Assembly: GCA_011316305.1 (NCBI GenBank)
Contig: SAUG01000021.1
Coordinates: 62,001 to 126,000, forward strand
Direction of reading: 5' to 3'
Origin: Rusavskia elegans
Lineage: Eukaryota > Ascomycota > Lecanoromycetes > Teloschistales > Teloschistaceae
Length of the DNA: 64,000 nucleotides
A model generated the notes under the pieces. That model ran no database searches, was not told where the DNA came from, and saw only the letters and a list, made by a program, of their open reading frames with translations. This document shows positions 44,091 through 55,594 of this stretch, piece after piece; the stretch's first letter is position 1, and every line of letters starts with the position of its first letter. The translations under genes were made by a program, and so were the position numbers.

Positions 44091-45072
44091 GATGTGGTAT
44101 GGACCCGTTCAGGGACAATGTAAGGGTGACTGGGCAACGGATATTCCAAAGCAGCGATGTTTTGGTGTCAAAATTGTTGTTGTGCTATTGAAGGCGGCGC
44201 AGTTCAGGGATCATCAAAGAATCATTCCTCAAAAAGCGTCAAGGCGGATTTGTCCAAAGAGCTGTCAATCTCAGATGTCATTCGAGGCAAGAGAAGGACC
44301 ACGGATAGGTGTTGGGGCAAGAAGTACAGATCGAAGAAGAAGAAGAGGTTGAATGCGGAGTTGACGTTTTAGGGGCTCGTTCTTTGTTCCAGCTTCCCTG
44401 TCAGCGCGCTTGTGCTTCGCCCAAGAGCCGCCTCCCGTATTGACTTGGCAAAGGGAATCCGACGAGATGTTATTGCCGATGGCAGACTCTTCCACGGACA
44501 GTTGTCTAGCTTATAGCGAGATCCTAACCGATATACGGAATCATTCGGCCGATGCAAATGCGATGTGTCTATTCTTTCAATCGGACGAGTGGGTACCGTA
44601 CATCTCGTAATATTGCTGCGGTCCAAAAATAGCATCTTGGTAGCGTTACCTTAACCCCTGCAGGGCTGAGCCAAGAAAAATCCATCGTAGCGTGCGACCA
44701 CTGAACAAGTCTCTTAAGAAGCCGATGGTCGCTATCTATCACTGCTACGACCGTGGCTCGTCTGAATATATGCTTATGGTAGCTATACAGTAGCAGCTAA
44801 GCAGATGCCAGAATGAAATCTCACATCGAGGTACCGACTGCTGTCCGACACGAGAGTAGTAGGTGAAATGACCTTGATTTTTCACGACATCGGACTTGGA
44901 CCATGTATTCGACTGCGCATTCAATGAGTCTTTCGCTTGACCAGCTACAAAGAACACAGAATGAGTACGATCTATGAGCCGTCTGAGGCTTGGATTGACC
45001 GCAGTTTTCCAATTCTGAATGCTAAGTTACCGACATGGTCAGGAACTGAATCTTTTCTGGCGCTCGAAGGCT
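44091..45072. other. Upstream region of the chitin synthase gene
   Basis: About 980 bp without a supported gene. Contains one copy of the 13-mer TCGAGGTACCGAC (44826). ORFs are all short. Confidence 0.4.
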
Positions 45073-46403
45073 TCACTCCCCGTCTCCCCCACGCGTGCGA
45101 CGACTTTCCACACCGGCATTCTTAGAATCTCCACCCTCCCTGCCGGTACTGATTGCTTCTTTCATTTCTATGACGGGTGGTTCCGTCTGATTGTGCTCGG
45201 GTACTTGTCCATGTTGTTGATTGCGTCCAGCTTTCGCACTGCCGAAGGCTTCGTCGTCAAAATCTGTGGCTTTCCCCGGGAATCAGATTGGCCGCAGAGC
45301 ACCACCAGCGCCGGGCACTTCCAGGTCTGCTTGACGCAAAGCATCTCGGAGCTTAAAGTGGTGGAATGCCGTTCGCTTCTTGAGGTAGAACCCAAGCGCG
45401 CTTGCAGGCCGAGAGGATCCTGCTACCACAATGTTTTGCAGGATACTAAGACCTCCGACCATCATCAGAAACCAGGTCTGGCCCTCCTCACGAGCAATGG
45501 TGATCAGGACTCCAACCGATAACAGCGACAGAACCAATGTCAAGGGAATGGTGTACCTCTTCCTGGGCACGCGCCCACCGGCAAGATCTTCGAAATTCAG
45601 ACCTGCACCATTACCACATACCACCATGGTGTGCGCGGCTCCATTTCCTTCCAAAGGACAGATATTCTGACGAGTGTTGTCTCTGCAGTACTGTTACTCC
45701 GCTTTCAACCGTGGAAGAGCCCCGTACCCGATAGCGAGCATTGTCCCGACCGCAGTGATCACCAGAGTGGATGCATCATTGTGTGTCTTCAATGGGACAC
45801 AAGCAACACCAAATTGAAGGCCTATCACAGACCACGCGAAGATCCCGACACAACCTTTGTCCAGCAAGAGAATCTTCCACGAAGCCTCTTAGTCAAACCA
45901 CTCTTGTAATAGCGCTTCAGCCAGGGCCCTGGTCGAGTAGATCATGCCACACCTGTAAGCAGCATCAACGTTATCATTTGCCTTTGACCGCATTCGACCT
46001 CGCTTACCGGGAGCTTCAGCAAGTTTAATGTCGTCTGCTTTGCCCGACAGCAGTGGTTTGTCATATTTGTCATAGATCTCCTGAATGACTTTTGACCGAC
46101 TGACAGCATCAAGGACAGTGACGTAAAGACCCTGCTAAGTTGTGGGTTCGTAGTCACAGTCCCGGAGAAGCCGGCCTAGAATCCATGATCGATTGGGTCT
46201 CGAGTGGCCACATCCCAGATTGACGACAATGGATTCCACATCTGGAGCTGCAGGCATCAATCAAACCATACCGATAACTGATGAAAAGGCCTGCCCAGGT
46301 GGATAGAATAGACGACCCAGCCGAAGGAGAATGCGACTGATACGAAGGTAGGACCTGACAGCTGTGCAAGTGCTTTTTGGACCACGTCCCCGTTCATGAT
46401 CAT
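45073..46403 (-). pseudogene. Broken multipass membrane-protein gene (fungal-specific family)
   Basis: Starts NGDVVQKALAQLSGPTFVSV-AFSFGWVVYS (start near 46403), then needs a frameshift to reach AFSSVIGMV and APDVESIVVN, followed by NRSWILGRLLRD. In-frame stops follow at 46136-46134, 45891-45889 and 45696-45694. Between them the family's KGCVGIFAWSVIGLQFGVAC, HTMVVCGNGAGLNFEDLAGG, GGLSILQNIVVAG and FHHFKLRDALRQADLEVPGA can still be read. A TGA at 45285-45283 sits where relatives have an aromatic residue before FPG; a TGG-to-TGA change would explain it. The frame then stays open for ~70 codons to a plausible natural stop at 45075. The two middle membrane helices are intact. It is of the same general type as the gene at 20.7-24.0 kb, though a different subfamily. 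Confidence 0.65.
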
Positions 46404-46898
46404 CAAGAGCGCAATAGCATCTCCATGTTTCTTCCATCCTCACAGCAAACCACCAATATGCTTCTTCGAATCTGATGAGTGATGGTCACTATTCTCTGCC
46501 ATGTTGCAAGATTTAACACTTGATCCGCTCAGAATGTTGTTGGGAAAGTGTTCACGAGATATCATCTAAGCTTGTAAGCTGAAGCCAGAATGGACTTGCT
46601 ACTGTATCGCTGCAGTTTGCTACAAACAACATGGGAACTCGCAACGGGCTAAGAATCAGATTATGCAACATGGTCGAAGAGTGTCAAAGAAGCGGTCAAG
46701 CACGCACTGCTGGATTTTGAGTTTATTTGCTAGCACCGCTACTATCTACAATGAAAAGGCTGTTCCTTCGTTCGGTGCTATGGACATCCGACTCGTTAAC
46801 TGCACCCATATCAAACGCCCTGCCAGAGCTAGCGATATCATTCCATTCCACGCGCCGACAGATACCCCTGTCGAAGCCCAGATTGCAAAGCTTGAGCG
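46404..46898. other. Intergenic between two pseudogenes
   Basis: About 500 bp, nothing recognised. ORFs at 46663-47025 in two frames may include degraded N-terminal parts of the HET gene that follows. Confidence 0.35.
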
Positions 46899-48150
46899 AT
46901 GCAACCTCTTCTGTTTCTACCGCAGAAGAAGATTCCTTATCTCGGCGGCCCTGCTTACGCTGGGGAAGGTCTCAGAGCATTCGTCAAGCGTCATGGTTGG
47001 ACCCCGATCAGTCTTCGTGACATAGATTTCAGAGACCGATCTCCACGCTCAAACTTTGCCTTCATTCAATCCCTTCTGAACATAGCAATTGCAATTGAAT
47101 TCCTTTAAATTCGACATGTTTAGGTCATTCACGAGACGTTCTGTTGGGATGATTCTGTCCTGGACACATCAGCATTACCCGCACTTATTGAGGCCATGGC
47201 CAACAATGGGAAGCTTAAACTACCTAAAGCGAGCCTTTCGAAAGAAGAACAGGCTTTTCGAGTCCGGGAGATTTTTCGAATTCATCAATTCATGTATCGG
47301 CAACGATATCTACCAAAATATGGAAGATGAGGCTTTGCCCATTACATGTATGATTTCTACACTTGCCGAACTTGGGCACCTGGAAGATATCCTTGCTATC
47401 CTACCACCCGATAATAAATCAATAATACTGAAAGGCTCTAGTATCCAACACACTCAGCCCGTTGAAACTCTACTTCAAGCTGGTTGGTGTCCACGACAGG
47501 TAGCTGAGATCTACAGCGATATAGGTCCAATATCCCTCTACTATATCACTACACTTACCAGCGATCACCAAGTCGGCAATTATGCATCTTGCACAACAAG
47601 CAGATGTTGTGTCTCAAAGGTTGACATACCGTACAAGCCACATAAGCACCTGCATTGGACATGCTCACGTTTCAGTCAATTTGGCAGATACTACCAAATT
47701 CATACACAAAGGTATCGTTCCCCGGGTTTCTCTGACCAAGAAAGGACAAATACTCGTCGCTGGTACAGGGCCCAATGTTGCCATATCACACGTTTGGGCC
47801 CATGGACGTAGGTCTTCCTGACTGGACAACATATCGTATTGTAATTGACGGTATGAACAGTCATAAACCCTGGTGGGAACAGCCTGCCGGCGTGCCAAAT
47901 GAGGAGGCTTCAGTCCCTAGCGAATGACGCGATGAGCTCGTGCTCCGGCAAAAGACACAAGAGAGTGTTTTTTTGGGTCGATACTCTGTGTGTTCCTCTC
48001 GAACATGCCGCTAGAAAGCAGGAACTTGGTTTGATCCGGGAGACTTTCCACGAGTCGGATTTCACGGTCATCCTGGACATCGAGATGGAACACCGTTCGA
48101 GGAAGAGCTCCCGTCTGGGCTCAAACTCATCATGTTAGGGGACAATTGGG
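46899..48150 (+). pseudogene. HET-domain (heterokaryon incompatibility) gene, frameshifted
   Basis: Pieces of one HET protein appear in alternating frames. First IPYLGGPAYAGEGLRAFVKR and FIQSLLNIAIAIEFL. Then VIHETFCWDDSVLDTSALPA and SLSKEEQAFRVREIFRIHQF. Then, after a frame change near 47.33 kb, GWCPRQVAEIYSDIGPISLY and SCTTSRCCVSK. Then, after another change near 47.62 kb, THISTC-like TYRTSHISTCIGHAHVSVNL and GPNVAISHVWAHG. Finally SLPACQMRRLQSL and VFFWVDTLCVPLEHAARKQE, with ESDFTVILD. AISHVW and FWVDTLCVP are the HET hallmark motifs; such proteins trigger cell death on non-self fusion. Sequence after the domain cannot be joined. At least two frame changes without splice signals indicate a pseudogene. 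Confidence 0.65.
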
Positions 48151-48540
48151 TCCAACACGGTATCTTGGTCCAGTATCTTGGAAGCAATGCTAGGATTACA
48201 CGTGTTAGGTTCATTGCAAGGATACCAGTATTGGAAGAACTTCTCGAGGGCGCGTATCCTGAATCTATGACATGGGATGATGTCGATATGAAATGGGATA
48301 ATGCTGCTCCGAACTTGGAGGAAAATGAAGCCATAGTGAACGCCGTGCCAATTCAGAAACAGTGCTGGTTCGTCACATGAAACTGTAGGTGGGAAGCATG
48401 GCTGAGACCGCCAGCGTACTTCCATTCATTTCACCGCCAGAATTCTGCTTAGAAGGAATCTTGATAATAGTAATTGAGTAACGCTATCCGCGAGTTCTGT
48501 TGTGACGTGCTAGCTTACCATTCAAATTGATCCATGGAAA

Positions 48541-49008
48541 ATGCAGAGACGTATAATCCAACAGAACACAGCGTTTGATAAACACGGTGAACAGGAGATG
48601 GCCCATGATCAGGAGAGGAGGAAATCAGCATTACGGGGAAATCATCGAGAGTTCGAAAGGCTGATCAGCCTCATCAGTTACAGAGTCTCCCGTATCACAT
48701 GCCATCAATGCTCTGACCCGCACGTTTCCACCTTCCCTGCAGAATACTTGCGGAGCTTCTTTAAAGAGTACCTTGAGAAATCGGCGACAGATTTCTCAGC
48801 ACAGTTACTCATGTCTCAGCCGGTCCTTCTGGCATGGAGGCAGGGTAGTACATTTGAAGGGGTGATCAAGTCCCAAGTCAATATCTCAAATCACAAGAGA
48901 AGAGAAGAGACAAGTAGATCTGACGAAGCTCGATACCCATCGATGAGGCAAACTATTGACGAGACAATTTGTAGAAAAGCTTCTAAGAACACAGGGGTAC
49001 GATCATGA
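48541..49008 (+). CDS. Unassigned ORF, 155 aa, possibly part of the HET relic (weak)
   Basis: Open frame with protein-like composition: charged N-terminus, LISLISYRVSRITCHQCSDP, then LLMSQPVLLAWRQG. An overlapping frame (48956-49159) continues with DCRLSLDLAGWASQL and a charged helix. It may be the C-terminal part of the damaged HET gene or independent. No domain recognised. Confidence 0.22.
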   Translation: MQRRIIQQNTAFDKHGEQEMAHDQERRKSALRGNHREFERLISLISYRVSRITCHQCSDPHVSTFPAEYLRSFFKEYLEKSATDFSAQLLMSQPVLLAWRQGSTFEGVIKSQVNISNHKRREETSRSDEARYPSMRQTIDETICRKASKNTGVRS

Positions 49009-49159
49009 CTGTCGACTATCCCTTGACCTGGCGGGGTGGGCATCCCAATTGCCAGCCAGATCGGAGGTCCTAACAGTGCATGAGAAAATCCTGATAGAAC
49101 GACACTCAACGAAAGAGCAGAGGATGAGACTACACCAGGCAGCCGCTGCAGTATATTAA

Positions 49160-50336
49160 GTGCATCACAATTTGAGAGTAGGGGTAGAATTTATCATACT
49201 CTAATTGGACTGCACCTCCAAACTCAACATGGTAGTGGCTCAGCAATCACACATTCCAACATATCTTGAGTGTTGATTGGTGTAATTTACCCTGAGGGAT
49301 TTCTCAGCTGGAGGCTTTTGTGGTCTTGCCTTGAGGGTTATTCCTCGTCGGCACTTTGACACTTCATGATCACTGGGTAATAACAAGTTAAAATGAGAGG
49401 ACGCAGAGCGTAAGCCGCTCGAGTTTAATAATAATAATAATGCAGATTAATGGAGGTGGAAGGCATGAGGTAGGTAGCCCTGAAGGGTGCATGGGTGCTG
49501 CTTCTGCGCATGAATGGCAGGCTAAATTGGGGCGCCTGGCGAATGGTGGAACGAATCAAGAGTCGGGGTGGCGTCCATCCAATTTCACTATCCTCAATGT
49601 GTCTTAAAGTTCCCACCTCATCCCTTTTGCCTCGCAGACAATAATCGCAGCCCACCATTACCACAGCCCTGGAGCAGCCTCTTTCCCCTGCCTGTCCTCC
49701 TCGTGCATCCTGCCCGTTGAACCACCACCACCACTTCACCACTTCCATCCTCCGCCCACCGTCCTCCCCGCCAGTCAACACTGCCCTTCAACTCACACGC
49801 CGCAGCCATCAGTCCTGAGGAAGCCTAAACAACAGCTAACACGCCTGGCCCAAGTCCCGAGTGAGGATTCTTCGCAATCTCCACACGCCACCCCTTCCCT
49901 TCCTGTCCACATCGTCTCGTCCTCCAGTCCGTCCTCTCGAACAAACCACTTGGAGCTTGGAGGAATCAGAACATCCACTCCGATCCATTCCATCATGCAG
50001 CCATAGCAGTACCGCTGACATTCCCGGACAATCGCTGCAAGTCGCTCGTTTAACCCTCCTTTCAACGCCTTTGTCTGTCCTGCCAGCCGGTCTTTGTCTC
50101 CCACATTCTAGACTCACCACCACTTTCCACCTCGAATTCCCACCAGAACAACAAGCCCATCGCCCTCGAAACAGTCATATCCTGGGCCCAAGAGTGGATC
50201 AACAGCAGTGAATACGTTTGCAGCACACAGATCTTTCCAAGACCTACACCATCGATCGTCTGGCCGCAGCCATTGAAATCGAAGGTTTTGCTGTCAGACG
50301 ACGAGTTTGTTTTTGGTCTCCGTCTTCATCATCACG
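49160..50336. promoter_or_regulatory. Upstream region and leader of OPY2
   Basis: About 1.2 kb with no supported gene. 49620-50200 is very pyrimidine-rich on the plus strand (CCTCC, CTTCC and CCACCACC runs), as expected of the transcribed leader of a strongly regulated fungal gene. An AAT triplet run lies at 49427-49440. Confidence 0.4.
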
Positions 50337-51910
50337 ATGGAAGTCCCATCTTTTGGTTAGTGGGAGACGTTGAACCCGCCGTCTTTTCGTCTCTCTAACA
50401 GTGTCCTCTAGAATTCCCCATGATGGGACGCAATCTGTTCAGACGATGCGTTACCTGTCCCGAATCTTCTCCATCATGCCCGGACTGTGCTCCTGGTGAA
50501 GTGTGCTCTTTGATCGGTAAGAGTTGCGAACAGTGTGCTAGGACACAATGCATAGGTAGACCCGCCGCCAGTTCCGCCCAGTCCAACACTCCAGCACCAG
50601 CAAACCAAAAATCATCCACATCTGCAGCAGGTCCCATTGCCGGAGGCGTCATTGGCGGCGTGCTCGTCGTCATCATCGTCACATTCTTGGTGTGGAGGTT
50701 TTGCATCAAGAAGAGGCGGGAGGAGTTCGACCAGAACGAATGGACGGATACGAAAGCTGAAACGGAGAAGCAAGATGATGAATTCGCTATGCAAAGAGAT
50801 GCAAGGGCTTCGACACATACTGTCGGATCAATCGCATCCACCGTCCTCACGAGGGCTTCGAACATTATCCAGATCGCCTACATCCCAGGAGTCACAAACC
50901 GTTCCGTCGAATCATCACCTGACCTTCTTATTCCGCCAGTCCCTCCGATACCAGCCGCTTCTCCTTCTATGTCTACTGTCTCAACACCCCAGCCAGGTCA
51001 ACATGACCAGCACTACTTCATGCCTGGTGACCTACGTGACTCCACCTACTCCGGGTACACCGCCGACGATCGGACCTCATACGCACGGTCAAGCATGACA
51101 CCAAGCATGATGAGGAGCAGCGTTGCGACGGCAGCGTACCGGGATAATGCTGTCCTCAACCCTGTACCAGCACAGAAGATCATTCGAGGCAAAGCGACTG
51201 CCGTGAGCGTCAAGTCGACCGAGAAAAACAGTCCGGTGGATTCACCACGATCGGCCACACCTCCATTGCCTACTCTGAACCCTACAACAACCTCTTCCAT
51301 GAACACACACAGTCCGATCGTTGCCCGTCTCGGGACCCCTAAGGCCGTGACGGTCACCAAGTCTTCCTCGAATAACAATCTAAAGGCAGGAAGCCCACTG
51401 AACCCCCTGGCAATCAAGAGCTCGAGCCCAATCAATACCGCAAGCAGCCGAAGACCATCCGAGAAGCCGCAACGCCGCGTTTCAATACAAGATCCGAATC
51501 GCCACGACGCAAACTCGTCCACCTTTGACGATGCATCCAGCAGTGACGAAGACCACCCCTCACCTCAAGAGCAAAGCTTGATGGGCCACAACCGCAAGCT
51601 ATCGGGATCCAAGAACGGGGTGAGTCCGTTACCATGGCAGTCTCCCTTCAAATCTCCATCATCCGCACCGGATTTGAGACACGCTTCGCCCATTCTATCA
51701 TCCCCTTCCTCTTCGCCAGACAGTCAAGCTAGAGAAAAGAAACAGAGGCACAAACGATCCAGGAGTCTGAACCAGATCATCGAAGAAGCCACGAGAAGAG
51801 CGAGCCGAGAGCCGAGACACGGAGGTCTTGGTAGTGTTGGAAGTATCACGGATTGGAGGAAAGATGGACAGTCGCCGTTTTCGGATGACCATGCGGCCAG
51901 GACACCGTAA
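50337..51910 (+). CDS. OPY2: Opy2-type membrane anchor of the HOG/MAPK pathway
   Basis: Single-pass plasma-membrane anchor that recruits the Ste50-Ste11 MAPKKK module in osmosensing. A small first exon (50337-50355, MEVPSF) joins in phase at 50412 over a 56-nt intron, giving 505 aa; the uninterrupted frame from the Met at 50420 gives 496 aa. The extracellular N-terminus holds the Opy2 Cys pattern CVTCPESSPSCPDCAPGEVC-SLIGKSCEQCARTQC. One membrane helix follows (GPIAGGVIGGVLVVIIVTFL), then a basic stop-transfer KKRR and a ~400-residue Ser/Pro-rich cytosolic tail. The tail contains PVPPIP, many SP sites and a final basic helix (REKKQRHKRSRSLNQIIEEA). No classical signal peptide, as usual in this family. 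Confidence 0.85.
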
Positions 51911-52574
51911 TGACTGTGTCCACTAGGGTGGCGGAATGTATGCGGCGTTGCTGTGGGGGAACCTGGATCTTGATTGGCGTTCGGAAAGGAAAATGGATGT
52001 CTCTTCTGGTGGCTGTTTTTGATGGCGCGATATACGTCAAATATGGCGGTGATTGGGGATACGTGGTTTTCACCTCTGGCGCCGAAGATGTTAATGACGG
52101 ACTTTCATTACTGGATCATAAGGCGTTTCCTTGGAGAAAGGAACATGCCTGTTTACCGTCGTCTACTTCTAGAAGAATCAAGAAAAGCTTACGGACGAGA
52201 TGCGTAGGTTCTTTGCAGCATGGATATCGAGTCCCGTGAATCTTTTCTCCCCTATGCAGCTTGAATTCTCAACCAACTGATTCATGTATTATTGGTATGG
52301 AGGTCTCGACTGACCTGAATCGCTGGAGCGATCGGGGGCACATCGATGTATCGATTCCTTGAAAATCGTTTATCTGGTTTCACGAATCGATGCTTTTGAA
52401 GAACGCTTGCTTGCTCTTTGGCGACCTGTATCTCAAGATGCTCCGACGTATAATCCAGCAGCCGCAGGATATTGCGTAGCAAAGACGACGCTACGCTCTA
52501 ATGATCCTTTCTTTTAATTCACGTTTTCTCATTCGTATAATGATTCGAGAGATTACATAATACGTGGAACTCAT
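51911..52574. other. Intergenic between convergent genes
   Basis: 664 bp holding the OPY2 and DUG1 3' ends. Short ORFs only. Confidence 0.45.
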
Positions 52575-54205
52575 TCATAGTCCATTCTCCATGGGTTCTT
52601 CAGCCACATAGTGTAAATACGCGCCCAGCAGCTTTGTGCCCTCGATATAATTCCTCCGATCTAATTTCTCGTTGATGGAATGGGCGGCGTCGGTGGAGCT
52701 GCCCATCGGTAGGAGGAGGACGTTTTTGCCCGTCGCTTGCTCGAAGGTTATTGTGACGGGGATGCTTCGAGTAGCGTCAGCCTCTCTGTGTATGTACCAT
52801 GACTACGAAGGGGGTGAAAACATACCTTCCTCCCTCCCTGGTCAAATCCGGCTCCACGCCAAAGACCTTCTGGACTGCTTTCCCGGCGGCGGAGAAATTC
52901 CAATGCTTCGGACTCGCGACCCACCAGGGTCCGGCGTGCTGTAAGCTTACGTTCACTTTGTTCTTGCTGCCTAGCTTTTTGAATTCTGATCGCACGTGTT
53001 TGAATACGGCCTCGTCGACCTTGTCGCTTTCCATGTTTGGCACGGTCCTGATACTGAATTTGCCGATGACTTTGGCCGGTATGACGGTCTTGGCCCCTGA
53101 AGCTGAGAACGCGCCTTCGACGCCGTGCACGCTGAGACTTGGGTACCGCCACCGTGCCATGAGGGTTTGCTCTTTTGAGTCGTGGATTGTGGTTTGGCTG
53201 CCCAGGGATTCGTGGAGGTTCTCCATCGTGTAGCTGATCGCACCATACAACCCTTTCTCCTCCTCCGTCACGGGGGCCACCATCTCATTCACGCCTGGAA
53301 TTTGAATCTTCCCATCCGTGCTCACCAACGTGCCTAACACCCTGACTAAATCTGTCATAGGCTCCTGCGCCGTACCTCCAAACACACCGCTATGCAAATC
53401 CTGCCCGGGCCCCTCGATTTCCACAGAATAGTAATTGCACCCCCTTAATCCGTACGTGAGACACGGCTTCTGGGTCCCGAGCCAATAATTATCGGAAATG
53501 CAGACCGCGTCCGCCTCTTCGAAGAACCCTCCCTTCTGGCATTCTTGCTTGATGAAATCGTCGAGACCTTCACTCCCGTATTCTTCCATCCCTTCAAAGC
53601 ACATGAGGAGATTGACCGGCAACTCTGTTCCGGCGGCTTTGTGCGCTTGCAGGACGTTCAACCATCCGAGTACGGGCCCTTTGTCGTCTGTGCTGCCCCG
53701 GCCGTACATTCGACCCTGCTCGTCGATCGATAAGGTGAAGGGATCGGTGTTCCAGCCATCTTCCTTCAGAGCGGGCTGGACGTCGTAATGGCCGTAGACA
53801 AGGATGGTATGTTTCGCCTTGTCTGATCCGTGGCGGGCGACGATGACGGGGGGAAGCGGAAGATGGGGCTTCCCGGGTTGGGGGCCTAGGGAGCGGGCTT
53901 CGACGGTGCAGTCGAGGGTTTCGAGTTCTTTGACAAGGAAGGAGGACATGCGGACGACTTCAGGGCGGAGGGCATCGTCGGCGGAGATGGAGGGGATGGC
54001 GACGGCGGAACGGAGACCTGTGGAGGGGTTCTGATCAGGTTTTGGGATGGGTGGAAGAATGTGGAGGACGAACGGTCTATGAAGGTTTCGGCAAGGCTGT
54101 CTACTCTAGATTTGGGGTTTGTAAGCCTCGGATTGTTGTGTAAGAGGGAAGTTACAGGACAGCTGGGGCTCACTGCTTGAAGTAGTTATCTAGTTGTGGA
54201 GCCAT
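52575..54205 (-). CDS. DUG1: Cys-Gly metallodipeptidase (M20 family)
   Basis: Cytosolic di-zinc dipeptidase cleaving Cys-Gly and acting in glutathione breakdown. Four exons: 54205-54174, 54105-54074, 54017-52826, 52764-52575; 481 aa, the family's length. The two small 5' exons encode [11 protein letters not shown] and [10 protein letters not shown], joined to [20 protein letters not shown]. Metal and catalytic motifs: [46 protein letters not shown]. The last exon restores the final ligand in [20 protein letters not shown]. The last intron (61 nt) is GTATGT to CTCGAAG. All phases agree. Confidence 0.94.
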
Positions 54206-54861
54206 GCTTGTGGTGGTCGAGAGCTTGCGGTGGTTTAGAATAGCATGGGGATTCCGAGGGAGCTGATTGTGATACAATGGAGGATGAGCAAAGCCACCGG
54301 AGTAGTTGCGTTTGATCGATGTATAGTGGAGATTTCTACAAGGCGATGGTGCTCGAAATACAAATTGGTTCCAAAGCGACGGTACTCGTGTGTGGGGCAT
54401 TGACGTTGATATTCTTATGCTAGGGGAGGGGGTACATAAGTCATGCTCTACCCTTTTCTCATGTACTGACAAACCTTATAGCTGTATGTGAAGCACTCCA
54501 CACATCATACGCATCACGAATAATTCTGGAGGCGGTAGTTAAGATCAAAGAGTAATTTCTCTCTCTTCTTCTGACTTTCCTCTTTCCGACAATGCCTTGT
54601 CTGCCCATATCTCCTGCGCACTCCCAAGCCAGTATCGATTTCCTTGATTTACCAATGTCGGTATCTGAGCAGCAGTAGCATGGGCTTTAGCATCGTTTCG
54701 CTTAGTGCACGATGATCATGTCATATTGAATTGCTGCGTCGTCACCCTTCACTCGTACTCGTGTTGATAAATCTGCGGTGTCTTGGCGCGCCAAGACTTT
54801 TGCTTTCAACTTTATATCCACGTCAAGTTGTCAACGTCCATGTTCACCGACGTAAACTGCA
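54206..54861. other. Intergenic, nothing recognised
   Basis: 656 bp upstream of DUG1 and of the F-box relic. No gene or repeat. Confidence 0.4.
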
Positions 54862-55594
54862 ATGGATCATCTACCACAGGAGCTGGTCGTTCACATTGAT
54901 TCCTTCTTAGAGCGTGAAGACGGCCAGTCTGACATTGGGCTGCTGCAGCGAAAGAAGACTGTCTCCCACCTTCCACCTTATGCCATGCTATCACCCAAAT
55001 GGCAGCTTGCTACTGAATACCGCACTGGTCAATCCCTTCGCCTGAAAAGTAGCGACCTTCCCTGATTCTCTTAAGTCTTGACCGGCCATCAGAGAGATAT
55101 CCTTTCCTATCTTTCCTATCTTTCCTATGATGTTTTCCTTCCTACCTACACTGTCAATGAGTTTGCCAAATTCGAGACAGAAAAGGACATGAAAAGAAAC
55201 AGTCAAGCGTTTACTGATGCTGTTCACGCTTTGTTCCAAAATCTCAGGGCTTGGGACGCCGATGGACCTGCGAAAGAGTCTCGCTCCCTGTTTCTGGATA
55301 TTTCAGATATCTACTCCCCCATGGACGGGCGCCACAGAGGCTTCGACAAATACGAAGAAGACGCAGAGCTGTACAAATCTGGAAAGCGCGATAACCTCTG
55401 GCACCATCGATAACGAGCATTCCATGTTGCAGTTGCTCGAGCATCCGGCCCTGCCGTCCCTTTGGCGTGTCTCCAGCTTAGCACTTGTCATTATTGTGGA
55501 ATATAGTCTTAAGCCTAGTGTTATCCCGCGACCCGGCGGAACATCCGACTGGGTTGTCAACCGATGTATCGGGTCCTCTGTGGCGTTCTCTTAG
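54862..55594 (+). pseudogene. F-box gene of a fungal family, with stops and frameshift
   Basis: Begins MDHLPQELVVHIDSFLERED, an F-box, followed by PYAMLSPKWQLATEYRTGQS. At 55063-55065 (TGA) and 55072-55074 (TAA) two in-frame stops interrupt it; the same frame continues at once with VLTGHQRDILSYLSY, VFLPTYTVNEFAKFETEKDM and LFLDISDIYSPMDGRHRGFD to a TAA at 55411. One base further on, the next frame continues with EHSMLQLLEHPALPSLWRVS. A C-to-T change of Arg and Gln codons would explain the first two stops; an extra A explains the third. A nine-base unit CTTTCCTAT is repeated three times at 55101-55128 and lengthens the protein in frame. No splice signals bridge the breaks. Confidence 0.65.

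Noticed and set aside
28857..54205. Functional cell-wall or polarity gene cluster (GT2, GCP3, chitin synthase, Opy2)
   Set aside because: These are single-copy core genes in mixed orientation separated by unrelated housekeeping genes; there is no sign of shared regulation or of a biosynthetic cluster.
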